From Salinimicrobium sp049680855 (GTDB taxonomy: Bacteria > Bacteroidota > Bacteroidia > Flavobacteriales > Flavobacteriaceae): 64,000 nt of DNA. The notes beneath the pieces were generated by a model. It saw nothing but the letters and a program-made list of their open reading frames with translations. It was not told where the DNA came from and searched no databases. The stretch covers positions 682,001-746,000 of the forward strand of contig NZ_JBMPGS010000002.1 in NCBI RefSeq assembly GCF_049680855.1, given 5' to 3'. Numbering within the stretch: position 1 is the stretch's first letter; each line of letters opens with the position of its first letter. Made by a program: the position numbers and the translations under genes. This document shows positions 39,801 to 47,164 of this stretch, in pieces.

Positions 39801-42800
39801 CTTGTAGCTTCGATGTTACTGTAAATGATAATGAAGCTCCAACGATTACTTCAGTGGCCAACATTACTCAGAATGTAGATGTAAATTCCTGTTCTGCAAC
39901 TGTTGAATATGAACTACCGACTGCCACTGATAACTGCGAAGGAGTTGAAATTACTTTAACCGAAGGTTTAGCTTCAGGAAGTGAATTCCCGTTAGGAGAA
40001 ACTACAGTGACTTACACTGCGACCGATGCTTCAGGAAATGAAGTAACTACTACTTTCACTGTGACTGTGGTGGACAACATTGCTCCTGAAATCACCTGTG
40101 TAAATGACATTTTTGACACTGTAGATGCAGGCTCCACAACTGCCGTTGTGACTTACGACGCTCCGGTTGCTTCTGATAATTGCGAGTTCACTGTAGAACA
40201 AACAGCAGGGTTAGCTTCAGGAAGTGCGTTCCCACTTGGAACAACAACAAATACATTTGTTGTGACCGACAGTGCAGGAAACACTGCTACCTGTAGCTTT
40301 ACTGTGACCATCACCGATGACGAGGATCCGACACTTGAGTGCCCTGCTCCTATTAATGTGAATGTGGACGCAGGAATCTGTGGCGCGGTTGTGGAATTCA
40401 TCACTCCGGAAGGTTCTGACAATTCAGGTGAGGTGACTATAACCCAGATTGCAGGTCCCGTATCAGGAGAAGTTTTCCCAGTTGGAACTACAAAAGTGAC
40501 TTTCCAGGTAGAAGATGCTTCAGGAAATACTGCTACCTGCAGCTTTGATGTAACTGTAAATGATAATGAGGCTCCTGAAATTACTTCAGTAGCCAATATC
40601 ACCCAAAATGTGGATGTAGATTCTTGTTCCGCAACTGTGGAATACGAACTACCGACTGCCACTGATAATTGCGAAGGTGTTACTGTAGAACTAACTGAAG
40701 GCTTAGCTTCAGGAAGTGAATTCCCGCTAGGGGAAACTACCGTGACTTACACTGCGACCGACGCTTCAGGAAATGAAGTAACCACTACATTTACTGTGAC
40801 TGTGCTGGACAACATCGCTCCTGAAATCTCCTGTACAAATGACATTTTTGACACTGTAGCTTCTGGCTCAACAACTGCCGTTGTGACTTACGATGCACCT
40901 GTTGCTTCCGATAACTGTGAATTCACTGTTGAACAAACAGCAGGTTTAGCTTCAGGAAGTGAATTCCCATTAGGAACAACAACAAATACTTTTGTTGTGA
41001 CCGATGCCGCCGGAAATACTGCTACCTGTAGCTTTGACGTCACTATCACCGATGATGAGGATCCAACAATCACTTGTCCTGAAAACATTGATATAAATGT
41101 TGATGCAGGAATCTGTGGCGCGGTTGTGGAATTTGCAACTCCCGAAGGTTTTGATAACTCAGGTGAGGTGACTGTGACCCAGATCGCCGGTCCGGTTTCA
41201 GGAGAAACTTTCCCTGTAGGAATTACTACGGTGACTTTCCAGGTAGAAGATGCTTCAGGAAACACTGCTACTTGTAGTTTCAGCGTGACTGTAACTGACA
41301 ATGAAGCTCCTGAAATTACTTCAGTATCAAACATTACTGAAAATGTAGATGTAAATTCCTGTTCCGCAACTGTGGAATACGAACTACCGACTGCAACTGA
41401 TAATTGCGAAGGTGTTACTGTAGAACTGACCGAAGGATTAGCTTCAGGAAGTGAATTCCCGCTTGGTGAAACTACAGTAACTTACACTGCAACCGATGCT
41501 TCAGGAAACGATGTGACCACCACTTTCACGGTGACTGTAGTTGACAACATCGCTCCTGAAATCTCTTGTGTAAATGATATTTTTGACACTGTAGCTTCAG
41601 GCTCCACAACTGCTGTTGTTACTTATGACGCTCCTGTTGCTTCTGATAATTGTTCTTACACAGTTGAACAAACAGCAGGTTTAGCTTCTGGTTCTGAATT
41701 CCCATTAGGAACTACAACAAACACTTTTGTTGTGACTGATGGTGCAGGAAATACTGCTACCTGTAGCTTTGATGTAGTGATCACCGATGATGAAGATCCA
41801 ACTCTTGAGTGTCCTGCTCCAATTAACGTAAATGTTGATGCAGGAATTTGTGGCGCTGTGGTTGAATTTTCAACTCCGGAAGGTTTTGATAACTCAGGAG
41901 CTGTGACTGTGACTCAGATCGCTGGTCCGTTGTCAGGAGAAACTTTCCCTGTTGGAACTACCACTGTGACTTTCCAGGTGGAAGACGCTTCAGGAAACAC
42001 TGCGCCTTGCAGCTTTGATGTAACTGTAACTGATAATGAGGCACCTGAAATTACTTCAGTGGCCAATATCACTCAGAATGTAGATGTAAATTCTTGTTCA
42101 GCAACAGTGGAATATGAACTACCGACTGCAACTGATAATTGTGAAGGTGTTACTGTAGAACTGAATGAAGGTTTAGCTTCAGGAAGTGAGTTCCCGCTTG
42201 GAGAAACTACTGTGTCTTACACTGCGACCGATACTTCAGGAAACGAAGTAACCACTACATTTACTGTGACTGTCATCGATAACATCGCTCCGGTTATTCC
42301 TGAGCTCGAGACGGTGTACGGCGATTGTGCAGTGACCATAACCGCTCCTTCGACTATAGACGGTTGTGCCGGTGAAATCACGGGAACTACCGCAGATGCG
42401 CTGACGTATGATGAACAGGGAGAATATGTTATTACCTGGTCATTTAATGACGGCAACGGAAACACCTCAACTGCTATTCAAAATGTCATTATTGAAGATA
42501 ATTCGGCTCCTGAATGGACTTCCGCTTTACCTTCAGATGTTACGGTATCTTGTAACGACATTCCAGAGGCAGCTACTTTAACTGCTGAAGATAATTGCGG
42601 CGTCGAAGTAATTTTTTCCGAAGAAATGGAAGCATCAGACTGTGCTTCGGAATATCTTCTTACAAGAACCTGGACTGCGACCGATAGCAATGACAATTCC
42701 ATTGTTCATACTCAAATAATTTATGTAGAAGATAATGTCGCTCCAGCCCTAACAGGGAATTTTGAAGAGGTGATCAACATCACCTGTGAGGAAATCCCAA

Positions 42801-43540
42801 TGGTTCCGGAACTTGAATTCACTGATAATTGCTCTTCTGAAGTAAATGTAGAGTTTGAAGAAAGTATCATAAATGCCGAAGATGGCAGCTTCACGATCAC
42901 CAGAACCTGGACTGCTACAGATTGTCCCGGAAACGAGGCTGTGATCACTCAGACAGTAAACGTGAACCCGGCGGTAACAGAAATTGAAACCACCACTGTT
43001 GATCTTTGTACCGAAGATGTTTCTTACAAGCTTTCTGATCTTCTGATTGGAGAATATAACGAAAACGGAACCTGGGAAGATCCTCAGCAAACCGGGGCAC
43101 TCCAAAATGGCATTATAGAGCCTTCTTTGCTTGCAGTGGGAATGTATTCTTTTGACTACGTCATCAATGATGGTGAATGTTCGTCTACTACCACCGTACA
43201 GGTGGGTATCAATGATGATTGCGTTGTATTGCCTTGTGGCGTGGACGATATTAAAGGCAGCATATCTAAAACGGTGACTCCAAACGGAGATCAAAAGAAC
43301 GACCGCTTTGAAATTGGTCTTGACCTTGACTGCGGATTCACTTATGACCTTCAGGTTTTTAACCGTTGGGGAAATAAAGTGTATGAAGCGAAAAATTATC
43401 AAAACGACTGGACAGGAACTTCTATTAATTCGGTGACCGGTTCAAATCAACTTCCTTCAGGAACCTACTATTACATTATAACTATCAACCAGGGCGGATT
43501 TGAACCAATTCAAGGTTACATCTACCTGGGCACGAAATAA
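30857..43540 (+). CDS. giant HYR-repeat surface adhesin with T9SS type B sorting domain (SprB-like)
   Basis: A 4227-residue secreted, very acidic protein. Residues 1-34 are a signal peptide (ends LSAQ). Residues 35-360 are a unique N-terminal domain, and 375-480 a DUF11-like module (APGEEVEYTVGVYNKG). Two or three more beta modules follow. Residues 871-3810 are twelve 245-residue units, each made of three HYR modules of 81, 82 and 82 residues. Similar modules cap the array on both sides (both contain CxGEITGTT and EQGEY.ITW). The last about 95 residues form the gliding-associated type B CTD (TPNGDQKNDRF, NRWGNKVYE, LPSGTYYYII). It should be exported by the T9SS and held at or near the surface by the PorP/SprF partner encoded 10 bp downstream. 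Confidence 0.93.
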   Translation: MEQYYLKDISVYISKKTLLLLAIFMGSMLQLSAQVRAPFTQRTSEASPNKKIYSINGDFTMLGNTNMTVHNYSVDKMNSLNYMLAVDSDTDWSTSNSSSATLVFSNENNANPECTNILFAGLYWTGRTNSNVRDSKKRSIRFKAPNGIYQNIFASAYNTPGDDNMYASYAEVTDIVKAGGTGEYWVADMAITEGDGGSTGYYGGWGMVVIYENAQMNLRDVTVFDGYAYVEGNATRSFELPISGFNTAQEGPVNMKLGMMAGEGDRGITGDYFDIQKRNSNSWKRLSHDQNATNNFFNSSIKTDAGRNPNLLNNTGMDISMFTIDNPDNSVIGNKQTSTKFRYGSTQDTYIIFNMVMSVDAYVPDFEAVVSTEQSTAAPGEEVEYTVGVYNKGSEEVDDAKITIPVPFNYEFVQNSGKAKFYGKTPSPNNIIYDPAMGPNGSIIWDIGTLPLHNSTTKLLGDLHLKFKVTEDCTILKNSTCGNQFQIPLTGSLSGKGAITGAIFNNIGLIQGYQDNGQCYGQPITDPLLVTIDATEFIQNNCQATPERISFSTCNVDEGIAVQDIISEFPAGTRFYDNYPVNSGSNEITGNFPTTPGTTAYYAILEGSTSCYIPFDVTVDEITSVPQVENVEYCVGESAAALTATPSMQNYTLFFYTSEDGTAQSSVTPSTSEAGEFTYYVAEGESSECISQNKAAIKVRVFAKPEVTAPLNVELQGCGTEFNNSSIPEFSSAFRTISRSTFERLGGTIASEKAIQSILYKDRLEQDLPSVITRTFRITSECGSQEVQQVIKVIDKAAPEGVSLEDITAQCAANVEAPVTIDNCDGEITGTTNDSVNFTEQGEYQITWTFEDKSGNITTAVQNVTIEDTVAPEITCANDIFDSVASGSTTAVVTYDAPVASDNCEFTVEQTAGLASGSEFPLGTTTNTFVVTDGAGNTATCSFDVVITDDEDPTLECPAPNNVNVDAGICGAVVEFTTPEGFDNSGEVTVTQIAGPLSGEVFPVGTTTVTFQVEDASGNTATCSFDVTVTDNEAPEITSVLNITQDVDSDSCSATVEYELPTATDNCEGVEVTLTEGLASGSEFPLGETTVTYTATDASGNEVTTTFTVTVVDNIAPEITCVNDIFDTVASGSTTAVVTYDAPVASDNCEFTVEQTAGLASGSEFPLGTTTNTFVVTDGAGNTATCSFDVVITDDEDPTLECPAPINVNVDSGICGAVVEFTTPEGFDNSGDATVTQIAGPVSGETFPVGITTVTFRVQDASGNTATCSFDVTVTDNEDPEITSISNITENVDVDSCSAIVEYELPTATDNCEGVTVELTEGLASGSEFPLGETTVTYTATDASGNEVTTTFTVTVVDNIAPEITCVNDIFDNVASGSTTAVVIYDAPVASDNCSYTVEQTAGLASGSEFPLGTTTNTFVVTDGAGNTATCSFDVVISDNEDPTITCPNNIDVNVDVGICGAVVEFSTPEGFDNSGEVTVTQIAGPASGETFPVGSTTVTFQVEDASGNTATCSFDVTVNDNEAPEITSVANITQNVDVASCSANVEYELPTATDNCEGVEVTLTEGLSSGETFPLGETTVTYTATDAAGNKVTTTFTVTVVDNIAPEITCVNDIFDTVASGSTTAVVTYDAPVASDNCEFTVEQTVGLPSGSEFPLGTTTNTFVVTDGAGNTATCSFTVTITDDEDPTLECTAPINVNVDAGICGAVVEFATPEGSDNSGDVTVTQIAGPASGETFPVGTTTVTFQVEDASGNTATCSFDVTVNDNEVPEITSIANITQNVDVDSCSATVEYELPTATDNCEGVTVELTEGLASGSEFPLGETTVTYTATDASGNEVTTTFTVTVVDNIAPEITCVNDIFETVASGSTTAVVNFDAPVASDNCSFTVEQTAGLASGSEFPLGTTTNTFVVTDGAGNTATCSFDVVITDDEDPTLECPAPINVNVDAGICGAVVEFTTPEGSDNSGEVTVIQIAGPVSGEVFPVGITTVTFQVEDASGNTATCSFDVTVTDNEAPEITSVSNITQDVDLASCSATVEYELPTATDNCEGVTVELTEGLASGSEFPLGETTVTYTATDASGNEVTTTFTVTVVDNIAPEITCVNDIFETVASGSTTAVVNFDAPVASDNCSFTVEQTAGLASGSEFPLGTTTNTFVVTDGAGNTATCSFDVVITDDEDPTLECPENINVNVDAGICGAVVEFAAPEGFDNSGKVTVTQIAGPVSGSVFPVGTTTVTFQVEDTSGNTATCSFDVTVNDNEAPEITSISNITENVDVDSCSAIVEYELPTATDNCEGVTVELTEGLASGSEFPLGETTVTYTATDAAGNKATTTFTVTIEDTVAPEITCVNDIFDTVASGSTSAVVTYDAPVASDNCEFTVEQTAGLASGSEFPLGTTTNTFVVTDVAGNTASCSFDVVIADDEDPTITCPNNIDVNVDAGICGAVVEFSTPEGFDNSGEVTVTQIAGPVSGETFPVGTTTVTFQVEDASGNTSTCSFDVTVKDNEAPEITSVANITQNVDVDSCSATVEYELPTATDNCEGVEVTLTEGLASGSEFPLGETTVTYTATDISGNEVSTTFTVTVVDNIAPEITCVNDIFDTVASGSTTAVVTYDAPVASDNCSYTVEQTAGLASGSEFPLGTTTNTFVVTDAAGNNATCSFDVTITDDEDPTLECPENINVNVDAGICGAVVEFTTPEGSDNSGEVTVTQIAGPVSGSVFPVGTTTVTFQVEDASGNTATCSFDVTVNDNEAPKISSIANITQNVDVDSCSATVKYELPTATDNCEGVEVTLTEGLASGNEFPLGETTVTYTATDASGNEVTTTFTVTVVDNIAPEITCVNDIFTTVASGSTTAVVTYDTPVASDNCSFTVEQTAGLASGSEFPLGTTTNTFVVTDGAGNTATCSFDVVITDDEDPTLECPENINVNVDAGICGAVVEFATPEGSDNSGDVTVTQITGPVSGEVFPVGTTTVTFQVEDASGNKATCSFDVTVNDNEAPTITSVANITQNVDVNSCSATVEYELPTATDNCEGVEITLTEGLASGSEFPLGETTVTYTATDASGNEVTTTFTVTVVDNIAPEITCVNDIFDTVDAGSTTAVVTYDAPVASDNCEFTVEQTAGLASGSAFPLGTTTNTFVVTDSAGNTATCSFTVTITDDEDPTLECPAPINVNVDAGICGAVVEFITPEGSDNSGEVTITQIAGPVSGEVFPVGTTKVTFQVEDASGNTATCSFDVTVNDNEAPEITSVANITQNVDVDSCSATVEYELPTATDNCEGVTVELTEGLASGSEFPLGETTVTYTATDASGNEVTTTFTVTVLDNIAPEISCTNDIFDTVASGSTTAVVTYDAPVASDNCEFTVEQTAGLASGSEFPLGTTTNTFVVTDAAGNTATCSFDVTITDDEDPTITCPENIDINVDAGICGAVVEFATPEGFDNSGEVTVTQIAGPVSGETFPVGITTVTFQVEDASGNTATCSFSVTVTDNEAPEITSVSNITENVDVNSCSATVEYELPTATDNCEGVTVELTEGLASGSEFPLGETTVTYTATDASGNDVTTTFTVTVVDNIAPEISCVNDIFDTVASGSTTAVVTYDAPVASDNCSYTVEQTAGLASGSEFPLGTTTNTFVVTDGAGNTATCSFDVVITDDEDPTLECPAPINVNVDAGICGAVVEFSTPEGFDNSGAVTVTQIAGPLSGETFPVGTTTVTFQVEDASGNTAPCSFDVTVTDNEAPEITSVANITQNVDVNSCSATVEYELPTATDNCEGVTVELNEGLASGSEFPLGETTVSYTATDTSGNEVTTTFTVTVIDNIAPVIPELETVYGDCAVTITAPSTIDGCAGEITGTTADALTYDEQGEYVITWSFNDGNGNTSTAIQNVIIEDNSAPEWTSALPSDVTVSCNDIPEAATLTAEDNCGVEVIFSEEMEASDCASEYLLTRTWTATDSNDNSIVHTQIIYVEDNVAPALTGNFEEVINITCEEIPMVPELEFTDNCSSEVNVEFEESIINAEDGSFTITRTWTATDCPGNEAVITQTVNVNPAVTEIETTTVDLCTEDVSYKLSDLLIGEYNENGTWEDPQQTGALQNGIIEPSLLAVGMYSFDYVINDGECSSTTTVQVGINDDCVVLPCGVDDIKGSISKTVTPNGDQKNDRFEIGLDLDCGFTYDLQVFNRWGNKVYEAKNYQNDWTGTSINSVTGSNQLPSGTYYYIITINQGGFEPIQGYIYLGTK
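33467..42286 (+). repeat. twelve tandem 735-bp repeats (36 HYR modules)
   Basis: The marker ctgtgyaaatgac recurs at 33481, 34216, 34951, 35686, 36421, 37156, 37891, 38626, 39361, 40096, 40831 and, with one change, 41566, always exactly 735 bp apart. Each unit holds module A (APEITCxNDIF...), B (DPTxxCP...) and C (APEITSxxNIT...). Variation is by substitution only and is mosaic: A modules carry DNCEFTV, DNCSYTV or DNCSFTV, and B modules carry CPAPIN, CPENIN or CPNNID, in no simple order. Units 5 and 6 are the most alike over module A. Confidence 0.95.
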
Positions 43541-43550
43541 ACCTCTGAAA

Positions 43551-44459
43551 ATGAAAAAGATTTTTATCATAGCTTTGATTCTTTTCGCCGGTGTTAATAT
43601 GTATGCGCAGCAACTGCCCCAGTTCACGCAGTACATGTACAACACTATTTCAATAAATCCGGCGTACGCTGGTAATCGCGATGCAATTTCGGTAGTTGGG
43701 CTTCACAGGAGTCAATGGTCCGGGCTGGAAGGCGCGCCAAAGACTCAGACGTTGTCTATCCACTCCCCGCTTCGGAACGAGAAAATTGGATTGGGACTTT
43801 CTGTAATCAATGACAAAGCGGGTTATGAAAATTACACTTATGCTTATGGTGATTTTTCCTATACCATAAATGTAAACGCTTTAACCACGCTTTCTTTCGG
43901 ATTAAAGGCCGGAATGAGCTATTATAATCTGGACGAAGAACTTCTCGTAGATGTGCCCGATGATCCTTTTTTTAACGGAGATACTTTTAACCGCTGGACT
44001 CCAAATTTTGGTGCCGGATTATTTCTTTCTGCTCAGGATTGGTACATTGGCTTTTCTGCACCAAAGCTGCTGAACAATGACAACAACAAACAAAGTGAAT
44101 ACGTAGCATTAGAGCAGGTGCATTACTATTTGACTGGAGGTTATGTATTTGATTTGAATGAGACTTTAAAACTCCGCCCTACCACCTTGTTAAAAGCGAC
44201 CAAAGGAGCTCCTCTTTCTGTAGATATTTCCAGCACCCTTATTTATGATGAAAAAGTATATTTTGGAGCTAACTACAGGTTTGATGATGCGGTGGGTGCT
44301 TTTGTGGATTTTCAGATCGTGCCTTCCTTCAGGCTGGGTTACGCTTATGAATATTCGGTTTCAGACCTGCAGCCCTACACTTCGGGAACTCACGAGATCC
44401 TGTTGATCTATGAATTCCGAAGACAAAATACCAAGTACAAATCCCCAAGGTTCTTTTAA
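43551..44459 (+). CDS. PorP/SprF family outer membrane protein
   Basis: About 302 residues, with a signal peptide ending MYAQ and the family start QLPQFTQYMYN...INPAYAGNRD. The rest alternates as an outer-membrane beta barrel (14 strands in the family). SprF is needed for SprB to reach the surface in Flavobacterium johnsoniae, and PorP/SprF proteins pair with type B CTD cargo; being 10 bp behind the adhesin gene, this one probably anchors that protein. The ATG at 43551 is used; a longer frame would start inside the adhesin gene. Confidence 0.93.
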   Translation: MKKIFIIALILFAGVNMYAQQLPQFTQYMYNTISINPAYAGNRDAISVVGLHRSQWSGLEGAPKTQTLSIHSPLRNEKIGLGLSVINDKAGYENYTYAYGDFSYTINVNALTTLSFGLKAGMSYYNLDEELLVDVPDDPFFNGDTFNRWTPNFGAGLFLSAQDWYIGFSAPKLLNNDNNKQSEYVALEQVHYYLTGGYVFDLNETLKLRPTTLLKATKGAPLSVDISSTLIYDEKVYFGANYRFDDAVGAFVDFQIVPSFRLGYAYEYSVSDLQPYTSGTHEILLIYEFRRQNTKYKSPRFF

Positions 44460-44470
44460 TAACTACCAGG

Positions 44471-46354
44471 ATGATGAACAAAAACTACTTTTTACTACTC
44501 CTTTTCATTTGCCAGTCCTTTCTACTTACCGCGCAATCTGGGAAGCAGAAAAAGGCCGACAGGTTATATGATAATTTCGCCTATACCAGGGCCATAGATA
44601 TGTATCTTGAGTTACTGGAGGAAGATTACAACAAAGAGCACAACCAGAAGAAACTGGCAGATAGTTACCTGTTACTTAGAGATCCCGAAAATGCGGCGCC
44701 TTATTATGCAAAGGTCGTGGAGCAACCAGAGGTTTCTCCTGAATATTACTACAAATATGCCCAGGTGTTACGTGGAATTCGGGAGTATGAGGCGTCTAGG
44801 GAATGGCTGAAAAAATATCAGGAAGAAGGAAAATACAGGAATGTTGTTAAAGAATTTCTTTCTGAAGATGAGATCAATATTTACCCGGGACTGGAAAAGT
44901 TCAGAATTCAACCGGTTGATTTTAATTCTAAATTTAGTGATTTTGGGGCTTATGAAAATAACGGGGTAACCTATTTTACTTCAGCCAGAGCCGAAGGCGC
45001 TAAAAATCCGAAGATCTATGACTGGAATGGAGAGCCTTTTCTCGATGTTTACAGCTTAGGTTCTAAAAATGGCATTTTGGAATCGCTTTCCGGAGAGGTG
45101 AACAGCGTGCGTCATGAAGGTCCGCTGGTGATTTCCGAAGATGGAAAAACCATGTATTTCACCCGAAATAATTACCTCAACAACAAAAACGGTAAAAAAG
45201 ATAAAGAAGGCGTCAATCATTTGAAGATCTACAAAGCTTCCTTGGTCGACGGCGCGTGGACCAATATCGAAGAACTGCCTTTCAACAATAACAACTATTC
45301 TGTAGGGCATCCTGCGCTTTCAAAAGATGGAAAAACGCTGTATTTTGCTTCGGAAGCACCGGGCGGTTATGGCGGCGCCGATCTTTACAAGGTAAGCCTT
45401 GAAAATGGCATTTTTGGAACTCCTGAAAATTTGGGTTCGAAAATCAATACCGCCGGAAACGAGGTTTTTCCGTTTATTTCTGAAGACGATAAACTCTACT
45501 TTTCTTCAGATGGTCATAAAGGTTACGGATTGCTGGATATTTTTGTAATTGATCTTGAAAAGGAGGAAATTCCGTACAATTTAGGGGAGCCGGTGAACAG
45601 CAGCCTGGATGATTTTTCTTTTTCTATTTCTTCTAAAGATCCTTCCGAAGGTTTCATTGCATCCAACAGGCCTGGCGGACAGGGCGGAGACGATATCTAC
45701 AACATGAGATTGCTTGCGCCTCTTCTGCTAAAAGGAACCGTGACAGATTCCATCAATGGGAAACCCATTGCCAATGCCACGGTACGGCTTATGGACGAAA
45801 ACGACCGGCAAATCGCCTTTTTAGAAACTGACAGTACCGGGTATTATGAAAAGGAAATCCGCCGCGACCATACCTATCCTATAGAAGCAAAGCATATCAA
45901 ATACGATCAAAAATTGGGCACTGTGAACAGTTTTGAGATGGATGATAAGATAGAACTTATCTATAACATTGAATTGTCACCTATTAACGACGTAGAATAT
46001 CTGGCAGAGATCAACAAGATCTATTTTGATTTCGACAAGCACAACATTCGCCCAGATGCTGCTGCAGAATTGGATAAACTAGTGAACCTGATGAAAAATG
46101 ATTACCCGGGACTGGTAATTGAAATCGGCTCACACACCGATTTTAGAGGCTCTATAGAATACAACAGAAAGTTGGCAGACAGGAGAGCACAATCAACCTA
46201 TGATTATCTATTATCAAAAGGTATATCTCCGGAAAGAATTGTAACTTACAAAGGTTATGGCGAGCTCCAACCCGATGTTGATTGCGATAATTGCAATGAA
46301 GAACAGCATCAATTAAATAGAAGATCGATCTTTAAAGTGGTACGGATGGAATAG
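44471..46354 (+). CDS. OmpA family protein with TPR, PD40 propeller and carboxypeptidase-regulatory domains
   Basis: A 627-residue exported protein with a signal peptide ending LTAQ. Residues 25-150 are TPR-like helices (ADRLYDNFAYTRAIDMYLELL). Residues 170-400 are PD40/WD40-like beta-propeller repeats (SEDGKTMYFTRNN, SKDGKTLYFASEAPGG). A carboxypeptidase-regulatory-like module lies near 418-500 (LKGTVTDSINGKPIANATV). The C-terminal OmpA domain is 515-625 (IYFDFDKHNIRPDA, GSHTDFRGSIEYNRKLADRRA) and binds peptidoglycan. It lies 11 bp after the PorP/SprF gene and likely ties the adhesin complex to the cell wall; it resembles PorE/SprE-neighbour proteins of the T9SS. Confidence 0.92.
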   Translation: MMNKNYFLLLLFICQSFLLTAQSGKQKKADRLYDNFAYTRAIDMYLELLEEDYNKEHNQKKLADSYLLLRDPENAAPYYAKVVEQPEVSPEYYYKYAQVLRGIREYEASREWLKKYQEEGKYRNVVKEFLSEDEINIYPGLEKFRIQPVDFNSKFSDFGAYENNGVTYFTSARAEGAKNPKIYDWNGEPFLDVYSLGSKNGILESLSGEVNSVRHEGPLVISEDGKTMYFTRNNYLNNKNGKKDKEGVNHLKIYKASLVDGAWTNIEELPFNNNNYSVGHPALSKDGKTLYFASEAPGGYGGADLYKVSLENGIFGTPENLGSKINTAGNEVFPFISEDDKLYFSSDGHKGYGLLDIFVIDLEKEEIPYNLGEPVNSSLDDFSFSISSKDPSEGFIASNRPGGQGGDDIYNMRLLAPLLLKGTVTDSINGKPIANATVRLMDENDRQIAFLETDSTGYYEKEIRRDHTYPIEAKHIKYDQKLGTVNSFEMDDKIELIYNIELSPINDVEYLAEINKIYFDFDKHNIRPDAAAELDKLVNLMKNDYPGLVIEIGSHTDFRGSIEYNRKLADRRAQSTYDYLLSKGISPERIVTYKGYGELQPDVDCDNCNEEQHQLNRRSIFKVVRME

Positions 46355-46374
46355 GCTCTATCTAACCAACCACG

Positions 46375-46406
46375 AAAAACGCGGCCCATGGGCCGCGTTT
46401 TTTATT
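46375..46406 (+). terminator. strong intrinsic terminator of the adhesin operon
   Basis: A 13-bp perfect stem, 46375-46387 with 46390-46402 (core gcggcccatgggccgc), ends in a T run. It lies 20 bp after the OmpA-family stop and closes the 16-kb operon. Confidence 0.88.
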
Positions 46407-46456
46407 GAATTAATCGAAAAAAAAGTGGAATTAAATAAGGGGGGGCTTTTTTCCTC

Positions 46457-46957
46457 CTATTTTCTAACAAAGATATTGGTAAAATACAATTTTCCAGAAG
46501 CATCTTCTTTTACTGAGATACCAAAATGCGTAAGCTCTCCTTCCATATTCTTTCTATGTCCATCACTGTTTATCCAGGCCTTTACCACAGCTTCTGCAGA
46601 ATGATAACCGTAACCTACATTCTCACTAACCGCTTTCGCTCCTACTGAATTAACCAATTCCGTATAACGGCTTGGGAAATTATCATGACAAACTTCATTT
46701 TTCTGGATCATGTGAAAATTGTGATCTTCTGCTACCCAGGAAATTTCATCAATGAAATCAAGTTGAGGAAGACCTTTTTCAGCCCTATAGCTGTTTACAC
46801 GCTCCATTATTTCAACTTCAATAGGAGTATACTTTACTGGTGGTGCAACTGCAACAAGATCTGAAGTGCTGTTTTCGTCAATATTTTCTTTAGAACAAGA
46901 AGATAAACTGATCACACACAGGGCCAGCAGACATAATTGGGAGGCTAATTTTTTCAT
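46457..46957 (-). CDS. CAP (SCP-like) domain lipoprotein
   Basis: About 166 residues. The signal peptide has a lipobox (ISLSSC), so it is a lipoprotein. The rest is one CAP domain: VNSYRAEKGLPQL, then HNFHM, ENVGYGY and AVVKAWINSDGHRKNM. These hold the usual two His and two Glu of the CAP cavity. Bacterial members are exported and of unknown activity. The ATG at 46957 is preferred over one 20 codons upstream, which would hide the lipobox. Confidence 0.88.
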   Translation of the reverse strand: MKKLASQLCLLALCVISLSSCSKENIDENSTSDLVAVAPPVKYTPIEVEIMERVNSYRAEKGLPQLDFIDEISWVAEDHNFHMIQKNEVCHDNFPSRYTELVNSVGAKAVSENVGYGYHSAEAVVKAWINSDGHRKNMEGELTHFGISVKEDASGKLYFTNIFVRK

Positions 46958-47164
46958 ACTAGTTACGTTTAGTAAACTTGGGAGTCGAAAAGTAGAAAAA
47001 AATTCCGTTAAGTGCACAATTTAATCGACGAACTACACAATTTTAGTTAAAATTAACGAGTTTTAACCTTAGTTCCTACAATATAACGTGCAGAAACTGT
47101 GCATTTCATCGATTTATATATGTCGATGAACGAGTAAAAATGGAGGTCTGAAAGAAGTAATTAA
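46958..47164. other. intergenic region with a hairpin upstream of the CAP lipoprotein gene
   Basis: An 8-bp perfect stem (47105-47112 ttcatcga with 47123-47130) has a 10-base AT loop, and a 7-bp stem built on gttaaaa/ttttaac lies near 47046-47067. No exact TAnnTTTG box was found on the minus strand; TACTTTTC near 46997 is the closest. The hairpins lie just downstream of the rnz stop (minus strand) and may end its transcription. Confidence 0.4.

Noticed and set aside
33467..42286. Repeats considered as a CRISPR array or satellite
   Set aside because: The period is 735 bp, the whole array is one open frame, and there are no spacers or cas genes.
33217..42465. Many minus-strand open frames of 74-196 codons that recur with the adhesin repeats
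   Set aside because: They are mirror frames produced by the repeated codon pattern of the adhesin. They have the same 735-bp period, no promoter boxes and low-complexity Ser/Thr/Val products.
43500..43550. Upstream extension of the PorP/SprF gene from a TTG
   Set aside because: It overlaps the adhesin CTD, and the ATG at 43551 begins a proper signal peptide.
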